Position numbers and translations under genes: made by a program. 64,000 bases of DNA, from the NCBI GenBank assembly GCA_037039685.1, contig JAWNGF010000004.1:2170001-2234000 (forward strand), in the 5' to 3' direction. The number at the start of each line of letters is the position of its first letter. The first letter of the stretch is position 1. The notes beneath the pieces are model-generated. The model was given only the letters and a program-made list of their open reading frames with translations, was not told the DNA's origin and ran no database searches. This document shows positions 36,060-46,139 of this stretch, one piece after another. This DNA is from Ceratobasidium sp. AG-K (taxonomy: Eukaryota; Basidiomycota; Agaricomycetes; Cantharellales; Ceratobasidiaceae).

Positions 36060-37466
36060 TCACGCAGCCGGCTCTTCCGGGGCCGCCTTGTAGACCTGGT
36101 CGGAGAATCAATGGAATTCATTTCGGCTACTTGAACACGTACCTCCATCTCGGCATCCAAATCAGCAGCACTCTTCGCCGGGCGATCGTTACCACCCTTG
36201 CGGCGACGGCCACGTCCACCACGTGCGTTGGGCTTCCCAGTCTTGGCCTTCTCGGTACCGCTGTGATCATGGATAAGTACATTTGAAACCGGTATTCAAG
36301 AATACTCGCCTAGCAGCGGCCTTGGGAGTTTGCTTCGCCTCGGGAGCAGGAGCCACACGCGAGACGAGAGACGGGGGAGGCACCTTGGTGGGATCCATGA
36401 CGATTTCAATCTTCATCGGGCGTTCTGGGTAGAGTAAAGCGAAAGGTGGGAGTGATCAGTCGGATGCGACTCGCGACAGAGGGAATGGTAAATCAGACGA
36501 CCGTGGCGCTCTTCCAGATTTCTTGCAGCTTTGCGGTGTCCTGTGCCGGTGCTTGACGGGGCGGGCTGGCGCGATCGAATATCGGCTCAAGCCTAGGATC
36601 GGCGGGCGAGATAGCATTGGGCTCGACTCGAGCATAGCCCGGTCTCGACACGGCAAACTCGCACATGTGGCCACTTTGCAGAAGCGCTCGACCAGACGCA
36701 CTGGGAGCAGCTCCGACTTATCTCTGGCAGCCGGCTCCGAACAGGTAGGGAGACCAGCGCCGACCGCATAGGACAGGGCACGCGCAAATAGTGCGGCATG
36801 TCCCATGACCCCTCCCTCATGCACGTCACACGTGACGACATGGCAACCTCGAGGCTCCAGAACACCGCGCTCAACTCGGCGAATAGCAGCAGCCAGTCAG
36901 GTGGCAAAAACGCACACCAGGAAAGAGGGCGATTAATGGAAAGAACAGTGAATCGCTACTAACTCCCATCGATGAGTCGGTTGTTGTATTGCGCAAAGGC
37001 CTTGTTGGCGTCGCCCCGCTTCTGGAAAATAACGGTCGCAGTACCCTTGGAGCGGGCTTGGGCGTCAAAGTTGAGTTGAACAGAGCTGAGAGGGCCAACA
37101 GTCGAAGTAAAGAGCTCCTATGAAAAAAGTCAACATCGAGTAAAATATGCTGAAAATTTAACGAACCTTGATTTGCTCCTCGTTTACATCAGGCGGCAGT
37201 CCAGAAACCATAATCTTTTGCGCATTGGCCTGGGCGGGCGAACCAGCGGTAGAAGCCGGAGCCGCTCCGCGCTTCGAGGCGGGGACATCAGTGGCATAGC
37301 GCTGGCGGGCAGTAGTCGACGCAGGAGCGCTAGCACGACGAGATCCCCTGCGGTTGTTTTTGGGGCGCGTTGCCATGATCTGAACAAACAAACAATGTTG
37401 GGGGATGTTCTACGCTCGCCTGTCGCCACGAACCTGGTCGAGAGACTTGTCGAGTTCTGCAGACAT
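36060..37466 (-). CDS. YRA1: mRNA export adaptor Yra1/ALY (THO/TREX-associated REF protein)
   Basis: REF-family RNA-binding protein that recruits the Mex67-Mtr2 exporter to spliced mRNPs. The N-terminal conserved box is present (MSAELDKSLDQ|IMATRPKNNRRG). An Arg/Ala/Ser-rich variable region follows, then the RRM: KIMVSGLPPDVNEEQIK, ELFTSTVGPLSSVQLNFD, KGTATVIFQKRGDANKAF, and NNRLIDG|K followed by RPMKIEIVMDP. A second RGG-like basic region (GGRGRRRKGG) comes next, then the C-terminal conserved box DLDAEMEVYKA. Most introns are 50-60 nt. The intron that splits the RRM between IDG and RPMK spans 36425-36963, 539 nt, about ten times the local norm. The gene is divergent from Rpc31, with starts 208 bp apart. 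Confidence 0.92.
36425..36963 (-). other. 539-nt intron inside the Yra1/ALY RRM
   Basis: The donor GTTAGT (minus strand, 36963) follows GGG-A. The acceptor CCCAG (36425) precedes AACGCCCGATG. Joining them restores IDGKRPMKIEIV in frame. No alternative exons with RRM similarity are seen inside. The interior is fairly GC-rich and has minus-strand ORFs of about 100-120 codons without recognisable domains. Confidence 0.75.
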
Positions 37467-37673
37467 TGTATATAGTTAAAGAGAAAGTGAGCTAAAACAA
37501 CAAGCAGAAAAGAAGAAGTTGGGGGGATGGGGGATGGAGGAAGTCAAGCCGTGTGGCGACAGGGATGGGCGCCCCTTGATAAGGGCAGGTAGAGCACGGG
37601 CCATCTCGACTTGGCGCTTAGCTCCTTGAATTTCCTGGGTTTCTGACTTGGAGTTTCACTGCACCACTTCAAA
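37467..37673. promoter_or_regulatory. Divergent promoter YRA1 / RPC31
   Basis: 207 bp between two ATGs in opposite directions, so the core promoters must overlap or be shared. Confidence 0.6.
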
Positions 37674-38605
37674 ATGTCTCGAGGTGGCCGAGGATTTGGA
37701 GGGCGGGGAGGGTTTGGTGGCGCATCGAATATGCCACCCATGGGGCTGTCATTTGCAGATATTCAGTCACTGTCGAGGGAGCCAACTGCTCTGTATCCGG
37801 TGAGCAAACTGTATGGTTCATTACTCCTTGGCATCTGACTCGCTTTACCCGTTGAGAACTAGCCCGTCGACCCGCTGCCCTTGTTGTCATCAATCACAGA
37901 TGTCGAGAAGGAAATTATAGCACTGCAGGATGGCGTGGCTGCACGGTTAAGAGCGTCACCATATTACATTGTAGAGCCACAGCCAAAAGAAGGTGAGTCC
38001 AACATGAAACAAGCGAATGAATATTGAACTTGTTCTAGAACAAACTAGGTACTCGGACAAGTTTCTCAAGTCCACCGCGCCGATCAAACTCCAAGCCAAG
38101 GACCTCAATCCCGCGTTCTTTCCTCCAGATCTATGGGACGCATATTTCAATCCAAAGAAACGCAAGGGTGGGTACCGCCCAATTTGCGATCCTCCGACGT
38201 CTGACATATTTCATTTCGTCAGCTAAAAAAGCAAAAGAGCGTGCTCGCTTGAATTTGGATAATCTAGACGTCGAGGAAGGCAAAGAGGCGAGTGCAACAA
38301 GCTGTGCACTTGAGCTAGTTACTGATGCATGTAGCAGGACGAAGGTTCTGAGAAAGCCTCGGGGGCCGGGTCAGAAGAAGAGGATCAGGGAGATTATGAT
38401 GATGAAAACGAGGTGAGCTTGTCACTAGTCGACTGCTGTGTGTCTTATGAACTTGGCAGGATGAGAATGATTATGCGGACAACTACTTTGACAACGGGGA
38501 GGATGAAGACTATGGGGATGACGGTGGGGAGGATGGTGGAGGTATGTGTCTATGCTTGCTCCCGCAATTTGTGCCTTATTCTTGGCTTCAGGGACGTACG
38601 ATTAA
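37674..38605 (+). CDS. RPC31: RNA polymerase III subunit Rpc31 (RPC7)
   Basis: Subunit of the Pol III-specific Rpc82-Rpc34-Rpc31 subcomplex needed for initiation. The start MSRGGRGFGGRGG is the hallmark Gly/Arg N-terminus of the family, followed by MPPMGLSFADIQ and PTALYP|. After introns come KEIIALQDGVAARLR, SPYYIVEP, RYSDKFLKS, LNPAFFPPDLWDAYFNPKKRK and a highly acidic C-terminal tail (EEEDQGDYDDENE, NGEDEDYGDDGG). It ends GGGTYD and stops at 38605. The acidic tail and length fit the yeast and human homologues. Several very short exons make automatic gene calling here error-prone. Confidence 0.88.
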
Positions 38606-38788
38606 CTTTACAGCGCGATTGCTGTACGCCGTTCTATATTTATTTTGATGATCGCATGTACTCACACGCTCCAACCAATGCCATTACACACATTATCCGC
38701 CGCACTTTCTTCGCGAACACACCACAAGGCGATCTCAGGGCGGAGTTGGTGGAATAGGATTTAGTTGACCATTAGTCTACACTTGCAT

Positions 38789-39272
38789 TCACGATTTGTC
38801 TTGGTTTATCAATCCGACCCCCACTATGACCCCCTCGGATAAAATGTCCGCAACCTTTCGTCCTTCTTTGCCTTCATGCGCTTGCGTCTGGACAAAGTGC
38901 GTCTTGATAGCCTTGGCACGGGCAATCTGGGCAACACGGAATGAAATTTGCCGAAAGAAACGTCCAGAGAACATACCTCCTTCGTATGGTGCAGACATTC
39001 TAGATAATCCTCCGAAGCCGCCCGGCACTCCGAGGGCGTATCAGCATTTGCATAGCACTGACGGGCAATGGTCAGCTGAGAGCTGCGCTGCAGTCGAGTC
39101 GGCGCACCTTGGCGAACTCTTGCCAGAATGGGAAGCAGCGAGTGCGACCTAGACTCATCCATGAGAAAAATTATAGTTTATCCATCGCCGAGCTGACCTC
39201 CTGTGTAGCTGAAACCCGACTAGAGGACAGTTAGCGAGTGTATATCGACAAGATCGCTGGGCTCACCGCCAT
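38789..39272 (-). CDS. Complex I NDUFS5-like subunit (twin CX9C)
   Basis: A small five-exon gene of about 95 residues on the minus strand: MA, SGFSYTGG, RTRCFPFWQEFAK, CYANADTPSECRAASEDYLE and CLHHTKE, then IARAKAIKTHFVQTQ and a short C-terminal extension to 38789. The four cysteines make two CX9C motifs, as in intermembrane-space proteins folded by the Mia40 pathway. The pattern matches the 15-kDa/NDUFS5 accessory subunit of NADH:ubiquinone oxidoreductase. The start at 39272 is 68 bp from the divergent ATG at 39341. Because every exon is tiny, ORF-based annotation would miss it. Confidence 0.85.
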
Positions 39273-39340
39273 GGTTGTCACAAGCAAGAGTTGGTCAAGC
39301 TGACATAATCTGGGCGTGTAAACCCTTTCAGTCGACCACA
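39273..39340. promoter_or_regulatory. 68-bp bidirectional promoter/5' region
   Basis: Only 68 bp separate the two divergent start codons (39272 minus, 39341 plus), so the 5' UTRs must be very short or overlap, or the regulatory DNA extends into the first introns. Confidence 0.6.
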
Positions 39341-40289
39341 ATGGAGGAGGCTACGTTCGTAAAGTCACACGTCGCGGCCTTGTCTTTGCTACCCACGACA
39401 TATCCCAACACATTTGAGCCGGCCCCTGAAGACTTTGCCCACAAGCTTCCGATTGTCCCGGTACATAATAATATATGCTTGTTGTACGTATCACTTACAT
39501 GCGTAGATCGAGATCCTTCCGCCGCCCGAGCGCAAGAACGCCCAGCCAGGAGCTACTGGTGCGTTGTGTTTCGTTTCGAATGTTCTAATAATCAACTCCA
39601 ATCCGCGGCACTGCTTAGGACAAATAAACGTCACGGTCAAGTCCTTAAAGCCTGCCCTGTCTTTTCCGCTGTCTGTGCTCCCCACCGACTCGGTTGCCTC
39701 GATCAAGGACCAACTCGCACTACACCCACGTGCCCCGCCCGCCAACGCCCAGCGCCTACTGCTCAAGGGAAAAGCCCTGGTCGACACTAAGCTCTTGCAA
39801 GAGTACGACATTGGTGACGGCGCGACGATAAATCTGCTTATCAAACCAGGTGTCGAGTGGACCGGCCAAGAGAAAGACATGTCGCTCGGAGACAAGCAAC
39901 CCAGCCATTTGCGCCTACCGTCCCAGGAAAATATCCCCTCGGTAGTGCTTTCTCCTATTCCGGACCCCGAAGGCAGAGCACCTTCCCCGCACGCGCTCGC
40001 GCTTGATGCAACCCCACCTCCCAGTATGTACTTATTGGCTTACGCGTTATATCAGCAGCTGACTGTTTTTTTAGTATCCTCCTCGGTCCGCCCTTCGTAC
40101 CATCAGACGATTGCAGACCCAGGGTTCTGGGACAAACTACATGGGTTTTTATCCACCGAGTTTACGAACCGGGACGACGCAGACAACGCGTTTGAGGCAT
40201 TCCTCATTGCCAGCAAAGAGCAGCTGACCGCCGGCGAAATTGCTAAGATACGCGACGCGACCGGGATCATTGGTATGGCCGGCACTTGA
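39341..40289 (+). CDS. Ubiquitin-like-domain protein, Get5/UBL4-like
   Basis: Start MEEATFVKSHVAALSLLP, an N-terminal segment of the kind that binds Get4. A short exon follows (IEILPPPERKNAQPGAT). Then comes a ubiquitin-like domain, INVTVKSLKPALSFPLSVLP, SVASIKDQLALHP, AQRLLLKGKALVDTKLLQEY and GATINLLIKPG. A Pro-rich linker leads to a C-terminal helical region (FWDKLHGFLSTEF, DADNAFEAFLIASKEQLTAGEI) resembling the dimerisation region of Get5/UBL4A. That role is in delivery of tail-anchored proteins to the ER. The UBL has no C-terminal di-Gly, so it is not a conjugated modifier. The UBL domain is certain; the Get5 assignment is inference from domain order. Confidence 0.75.
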
Positions 40290-40841
40290 ACGTGATTTCC
40301 TGCCCGATCCTGCTCGCGTGGAGTTTTAATTGTGGTTGGGCAATTGCGCAATTCTGTGGGGTTTTTTTTATCATGTTACGGTAGTTATATGTCTCGTCTG
40401 GGTTGTTGTTCCACTGTTTGAAATGCAAGTTTGTAGTCCAATCCTGTTCCTATTTGATTGCTATTATTAGAGAGCTCGAGTCAGTGGTGCATGTGGGCAC
40501 CAGCCGGGTATCAAGGACATCAAGGACAAGTAAGCTCACATAAAAGGTCTAGATATTTTGTTTATCTCCGTGTGCTTCGATCCCCTCGCCCTAGCGGCCA
40601 GCCTGCCTGAATGACCACGCCAAGAAGGCAATTGCCCAATTACTAATGATGAGATTGGGCCACCGGCATCAGTATCCACCCGAGCATGTGCTTCGGTGGT
40701 GCACATGCTACATCTCTGGCGGCATGACATCTTCGGCAAGCCTTCTCCACAGGGTACCGGCGCCGAACCCAGTAGCGAGTATAAGTTCCCGGTGGGTGGC
40801 CAGTCAACTTCACCTAGATTGTCTCCTCCTTGCCCCTAGCG
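40290..40841. other. Intergenic region
   Basis: About 550 bp between two plus-strand genes, with T-rich sequence shortly after 40320 that could aid 3' processing. No gene is seen. Confidence 0.5.
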
Positions 40842-43529
40842 ATGGCGACACACCAGCCAGAGATTGTGCCGGAAGGCTCCCGCTCTGCTCCACTATCTCC
40901 CGAGGACGAAAAGATCCCCAGCTACAACGAAAAGCAGGGACAGTTTGATGGAGAAAAGGCTCACGCCGTGCACGACTCGGACCACGGCGACTTTGACGCC
41001 TTTGGCGATGAAAAGCTTGACCCGTACGTCGGGTTGGTTGGGTCCCGAGCTTGACTGACACCCTCACAGCCACGAACCATTCCCCATTGACCCCAACTAT
41101 GAGGACGAAGAGTACCAGCTCACTCTGCGTGCACTAGTCGTGGGTTGGGTACTCGGTGCAGTCGTCGGCGCTTCGGTAGGCTTGCTTGTATGCGATAGGA
41201 GCCCATCTGATACTGTATGCAGAACATTTACCTTGGCCTCAAGACTGGGTTCACATTCGGCCCTCAACTCTTTGGTGCCATCTTTGGTTTCGCCATTCTC
41301 AAGCCGCTTTCCAAAGCATTTACCATGAACTTCCTGCCCGGGTGGGTCTGGGGAGGTGAATTTGGCCCCAAGGAAAACTGTACCGTTCAGACTGCCGCCA
41401 CGTCTGCAGGAGGCATGGGCATCATCTTCGTTTCGGCCGTCCCTGCAATGTATCGCATGGGCCTCATGTCTCAACTTCCTTCCGCCGACGTCGGAAAGTG
41501 AGTTATTTTGCACCTCTGTTGCTACGTCTTGCTAAACTCTATTCTAGGTTGATTGCCCTTACCGTGAGCGCCGCCTTCTTTGGTGTCTTCTTCGCGATCC
41601 CTCTGCGCAAGTATTACATCCTCAAGGAGAAGCTCATGTTCCCTACCCCGACCGCAACGGCCTTTACAATCAGGGCTCTCCATGCTGGCCGCACCGGTGC
41701 CGTTGCCGCGCGCAAAAAGTCCATCGGACTTGCGTCCTCGTTTGCCTCTGCGTTTTGCTTCAAGGTTGCCGCCGGCTACTTGCCCGGCGTGATTTGGGAC
41801 TGGCACATTGGCTGGACGTTCTACCGCCTTGGCTGGACCAGCATGATCGAGATGGACAACTTTGGATGGTGGATTGAATGTGAGTTCTAGCCCGGCCTGC
41901 GGGCACATAAAATTGACACGTTTTTACAGTTACGCCCGCCTTTTTCGGGGCCGGTATGCTTTCTGGAATGAACGCCTCCTGGAGTTTCTTTGGCGGATTC
42001 GTGCTCGCATGGGGTATCATTGCGCCCTCGATCATCCACACTGGCGTCGCGGTCGGCAGGCAGCGCTCCCCAGACGAGTTCCCCGAGGTCTGGAGTTTCC
42101 AGGCCATGGCCTTCCCGACGATCGAACAGTACATCAATGCGCCTTCGCCCCGCTACTGGCTCTTGTGGCCCGGTGTACTTATCATGCTTGTGTACTCGTT
42201 TGCCGAGATGTTCATGAGCTCCCGCGGTATGTTCGGGAGCTTCGGCAAGATCCCCTCGTCCATCATCAGCAGCATTCGTCGATTGCGCACTCGTGGAGAT
42301 CCGAACGTGATTCACGATGAGCAAGATAACGATCCCACTCGCGTGAGTTTCCCGTAAAAGCACGCGCACTTTGCGACTAATGCACATTCCAACGTAGCCC
42401 GAGGACCGTGTCCCTGCCTGGGCATGGATTAGTGGCCTCATTATCAGCTTGGTCATCTCCTGTGCGCTCTTGGCAACCCAGTTCTCGCTCAACGTGGGAG
42501 AGGTTATTCTTGCTCTGGGTAAGTCATGCTCCAAAGCTCCGTTGCATGTGATCTCACGAACATGTGTAGTTCTCGGCTTCCTCTTCTCGTTCATTGGTGT
42601 CCAGTCTTCTGGGTACACTGACATCAACCCTGTCTCCACCGTGGCCAAGGCCTCGCAGCTCATCTTTGGTGGAGTTACCAAGGGCACTGGTGCCAGTCTC
42701 CAGTCGGCCCAGGAAATCAACCTGGTTGCTGGTATCCTCGCCGCCGGATCCGCCGCCCAGGCATGCGACATGACCGGTGACCTGAAGACTGGCCATCTCT
42801 TGCGCGCCAAGCCCAAGAATCAGTTTGTTGCTCAAGTGACTGGCTCGATTGTGTCCGTGTTTTTGGGTGTTGGGCTTTTCGTGCTCTTTACCAAGGCCTC
42901 GCCTTGTGAGTAGCTCGATCGAGTGCGTATATGCGTGACTGACCCCACTCCAGGCATTTTGTACCTTCCTGAAGATGGCATTTGCGCATATGGTGCACCA
43001 TCGGTCTCCGCATGGGTTGCTGTCGCCACTGCCGTCACTGCTCCCAAACTACGTGAGTCACTCCACTTTAATCTAGACCCGGTCTAATCACGTTCCAAAT
43101 ATAGCCGTCCCCCCGACGAGTGGTTACACCGCGATTGGGCTCTCGGTCGCCGCCGTTATCACCTCTGTGATCAAGCATCTCTGGATCCCACGCAAGTACT
43201 GGGACTATGTGCCCAACTGGAACGCCATCGGTCTCGCGTTTGTCGTTCCCCAGACGTACTATGGTACCGCCATGGCCGCTGGCGCCACGTTCAACTACCT
43301 CTGGGAGCGCCGCAGCCCACGCTCGTTTGACATGTACATGTTCCCCATCTCGGCGGGCTTGCTCGCTGGCGAGGGTCTCGGTGGTGTCCTCCTAGCTCTC
43401 TTGTCTGTCGCAGGTGTAGGCGCAGACGGTGTCAAGTATGGCACGTCTGTTGGTTGCACGAGTAAGTCTTGTCAATCTTATCGCGAGTCGTTTACTAACT
43501 TTGTTCCAGTCAACGAGTTCTGCGGATAA
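40842..43529 (+). CDS. OPT-family oligopeptide/metal-chelate transporter
   Basis: Multi-pass membrane protein of the oligopeptide transporter superfamily. An acidic cytoplasmic N-terminus (MATHQPEIVPEGSRSAP) precedes LTLRALVVGWVLGAVVGASN|IYLGLKTGFTFG, a family-typical first helix pair. GWVWGGEFGPKENCTVQTAA, ILKEKLMFPTPTATAFTIRA, FGAGMLSGMNASWSFFGGF, GYTDINPVSTVAKASQL and AGSAAQACDMTGDLKTGHLL are recognisable OPT/YSL segments. The last exons give RKYWDYVPNWNAIGLAFVVP and end VGCTINEFCG at 43529. About 14-16 hydrophobic segments are expected. The substrate (peptide or metal-chelate) cannot be told from sequence. Introns are short and canonical, and the coding sequence is intact. Confidence 0.9.
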
Positions 43530-43901
43530 AAGTTAAATAATCTGTCTATTTGCTCTCTTATCTTGTTGTATTTGCATCTGTGCCTCCCTCGATGTTGTGA
43601 TAATAATAGTCAAATTATCTCCACAATCCGAGTGTCGATGAATTAGCGTGCATGGTCCGAGTCCAAACTAAAGGACGTATGACTAAGAAGTGGGGGGTGG
43701 CGGATCATCCGGCACATTTGGACCCTGAGTCAGCACGAAATGTACGGCTTTTGGGTCACAACATCCGCGGCGTTTTGTTTTATAAGTACCGTCGCATTGA
43801 CGCTAATGCTTCTACTGCCCTCGAACGACTCCGACGACTTGCGACTAACACTTGGTCGCTTGATTACTGTACTAGGAGCGGTGGTCATCTGATTCGAGAC
43901 T
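43530..43901. other. Intergenic region
   Basis: About 370 bp. It holds the 3' end of the OPT gene and the promoter of the MFS gene, with a TATA-like TTTTATAAGT near 43778. No gene is seen. Confidence 0.5.
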
Positions 43902-46024
43902 ATGGCGTCACACCCTCAACATTCGCCAGTATCTCAACAGACTCGAGTGATCCCAGACTCGTCTGCGGCATCGACGACTTCTGAGCGCACCAGACATGAC
44001 TCGTTAGTGTTGGCGGCAGATCCAACTGACGAGGAAAAGGGCAAGGCCTCGGTCAAACCTCAAGAACCGACCAAAGAGGAACAGTCCTGGGAGGTGTTTC
44101 TCGATGATAGCGACGACCCCAAGAAACGACGCACGATGCACAAATGGGTAATTGTTTTTGTTCTCGCAAGTTCGTCAACCTGCGTGACTTGCGCCTCGTC
44201 TGTGGTAAGTGCCCTCCCCGGCCGCCTCCGGGCATCCTTCACAGGTCCCATGACCTGAAACATGTCGTAATTTTTTTAGGCTGCAATGGCACGGACGGGT
44301 CTTCAGAGAGAGTTTGGGGTATCGACACCTGTCGCAATCCTGGGCATTTCGTTGTTTGTTGAAGGGTTGGGCGTTGGCCCACTGCTTCTAGGCCCCCTGT
44401 CCGAATTTTTCGGTCGTAGGCATATCTACTGGATATCGTTTGTGTTTTTCGTCTTGTTTAATTTTCCAGTCGCCTTTGCCCCCAACATTGGTAAGCTTGC
44501 TTCCAAACTCTTTTGTATGGTCAAACTTACCTGTAGCGCAGCGGTATACCTCATTTTTCGGTTCTTGACTGGGTTTTCTGGAGGTACGTACTTTGTATGC
44601 GCATTGATTTTTTTCTCACGCTTCGATAGCCGCATTTTTGAGTGTCGCCGGAGGGTCGGTTGCCGATCTTTTTGCAAATGATAAGGTGGCAAGGTACGAG
44701 GCTCTATCAACCCTTATGATGGCCACTAACATCCTTGGCAGCCCAATGGCATGTTACACGATCAGTCCCTTTATCGGGCCGGTATTGGGCCCTGCCTTTT
44801 CTGGGTTCATTAATCAAAACGCCAGCTGGCGGTGGACGTTTTACACGATGATTATATGGGGAACAGTCCAGCTCGTCGAGTTATACCTGGTTAGTGTTTC
44901 GCGGCTGGGGGGTTCACGTCTAACTGTATGCTTAGCTCGTCCCAGAGACCTATGAGCCTGTCCTTCGTGCAAAAAAGGCGCGAATGTGAGCATATTTATG
45001 CACCTTGCAATCTCGTCTATGCTAATCAACTGCATGAAGGCTGCGTCAAACCACTGGGGACAATAGATGGTGGGCGCCTCTTGAAAAGAGTGACAAGAGT
45101 ATTGTCCAGAGCATAGTCGCAAGTTGCTACAAGCCATTTGGTCAGTCCAGTCGTTAAGATGAATGAGCTATCTAACACCCTGCATGTAGAAATCCTTGCA
45201 TACGAGCCAATGGCACTGCTTCTGGATATTTGGTACGAGTTTTCACTGCCTCCAAAAAGAGGTGGACTGACGGGTACCTTTAGGTGTGCTTTGCTCCTCG
45301 GGATCTTGTATCTCTGCTTTACCGCATTCCCTACCATCTTTGGCACGAACCATGGATTCAATATGCAATCAGTTGGCCTGTCGTTTATTGGCATTGGTAT
45401 CGGTATGATCATCGCACTTGCGACTCAGCCCTTCTGGAATCGGTAAGCCGGAGCCGTATTCTCCAAACATTACTCTAATCATTTGCAGCCTGCAAGCCCA
45501 GTACACTATCCGCCATAACGGGGCGCCTCCGCCCGAGACGCGATTGTTCATTGGTATGGCTGGTGGTATTCTCGTACCCATCGGCCTTTTCTGGATCGCA
45601 TTTACAACTCCAAAGAGTGTGCATTGGGTTGTGCCCATAATCGGTTCTATCCCGTAAGTGCGCTTCAATTTGGCGTTGCGGTTTGTTCTTATAAGTCGTT
45701 TAGCTTTGGAACTGGAACCGTCTACGTCTTTACTTCAGTCTTCACCTTCCTGGTTGTTGCATATAGGCCCTATGCGGCGTCTGCGATGGCAGGGAATTCG
45801 TTCCTACGATCCGCGTTTGCTGCAGCTTTCCCTTTGATTTCGGCACCAATGTATAACCGGCTTGGAACTGTTGGTGCAACTGCCTTGCTAGCTGGGCTAA
45901 CGGTGTTGATGGCGCCCCTTCCGTAAGTACTCCGTTACTAAAGGTAATACAAAGCTGACTGTTTTGCAGATTCATCTTTTACAGGCTTGGAGCGCGACTC
46001 CGCAAGAACTCCAGGTTCACTTAA
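43902..46024 (+). CDS. MFS transporter, DHA1 (drug:H+ antiporter-1) type
   Basis: A hydrophilic, acidic N-terminus of about 80 residues (ends DDPKKRRTMHKW) precedes twelve expected membrane helices. Family landmarks are the motif A-like loop GPLSEFFGRRHIY, LIFRFLTGFSGAAFLSVAGG, VASPMACYTISPFIGPVLGP with the motif C Gly/Pro pattern, NASWRWTFYTM, LVPETYEPV, and C-terminal helices including SAMAGNSFLRSAFAAAFPL. It ends LGARLRKNSRFT at 46024. Members export drugs or polyamines across the plasma membrane. Substrate is unknown. Every intron is canonical, and one splices VA-S-PMACYT across the border at about 44695-44740. Confidence 0.88.
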
Positions 46025-46139
46025 TTTAAACTCTTTTCATTGCTTTGAGGCGCAATTCCTAGAATTTCACGCATTTAATGATCGCATAATGTCACACTGC
46101 ATAGCAATTCATTTGGGTTGACAATGGCTATATTTAAAT

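Noticed and set aside
36456..36907. Possible gene nested in the long YRA1 intron
   Set aside because: The minus-strand frames of about 100-120 codons have no domain, no preferred start and low-quality composition. A long regulatory intron is the simpler reading.
41887..42816. 309-codon minus-strand open frame
   Set aside because: It is antisense to OPT transporter exons that have clear family motifs. It crosses their introns without features of its own.
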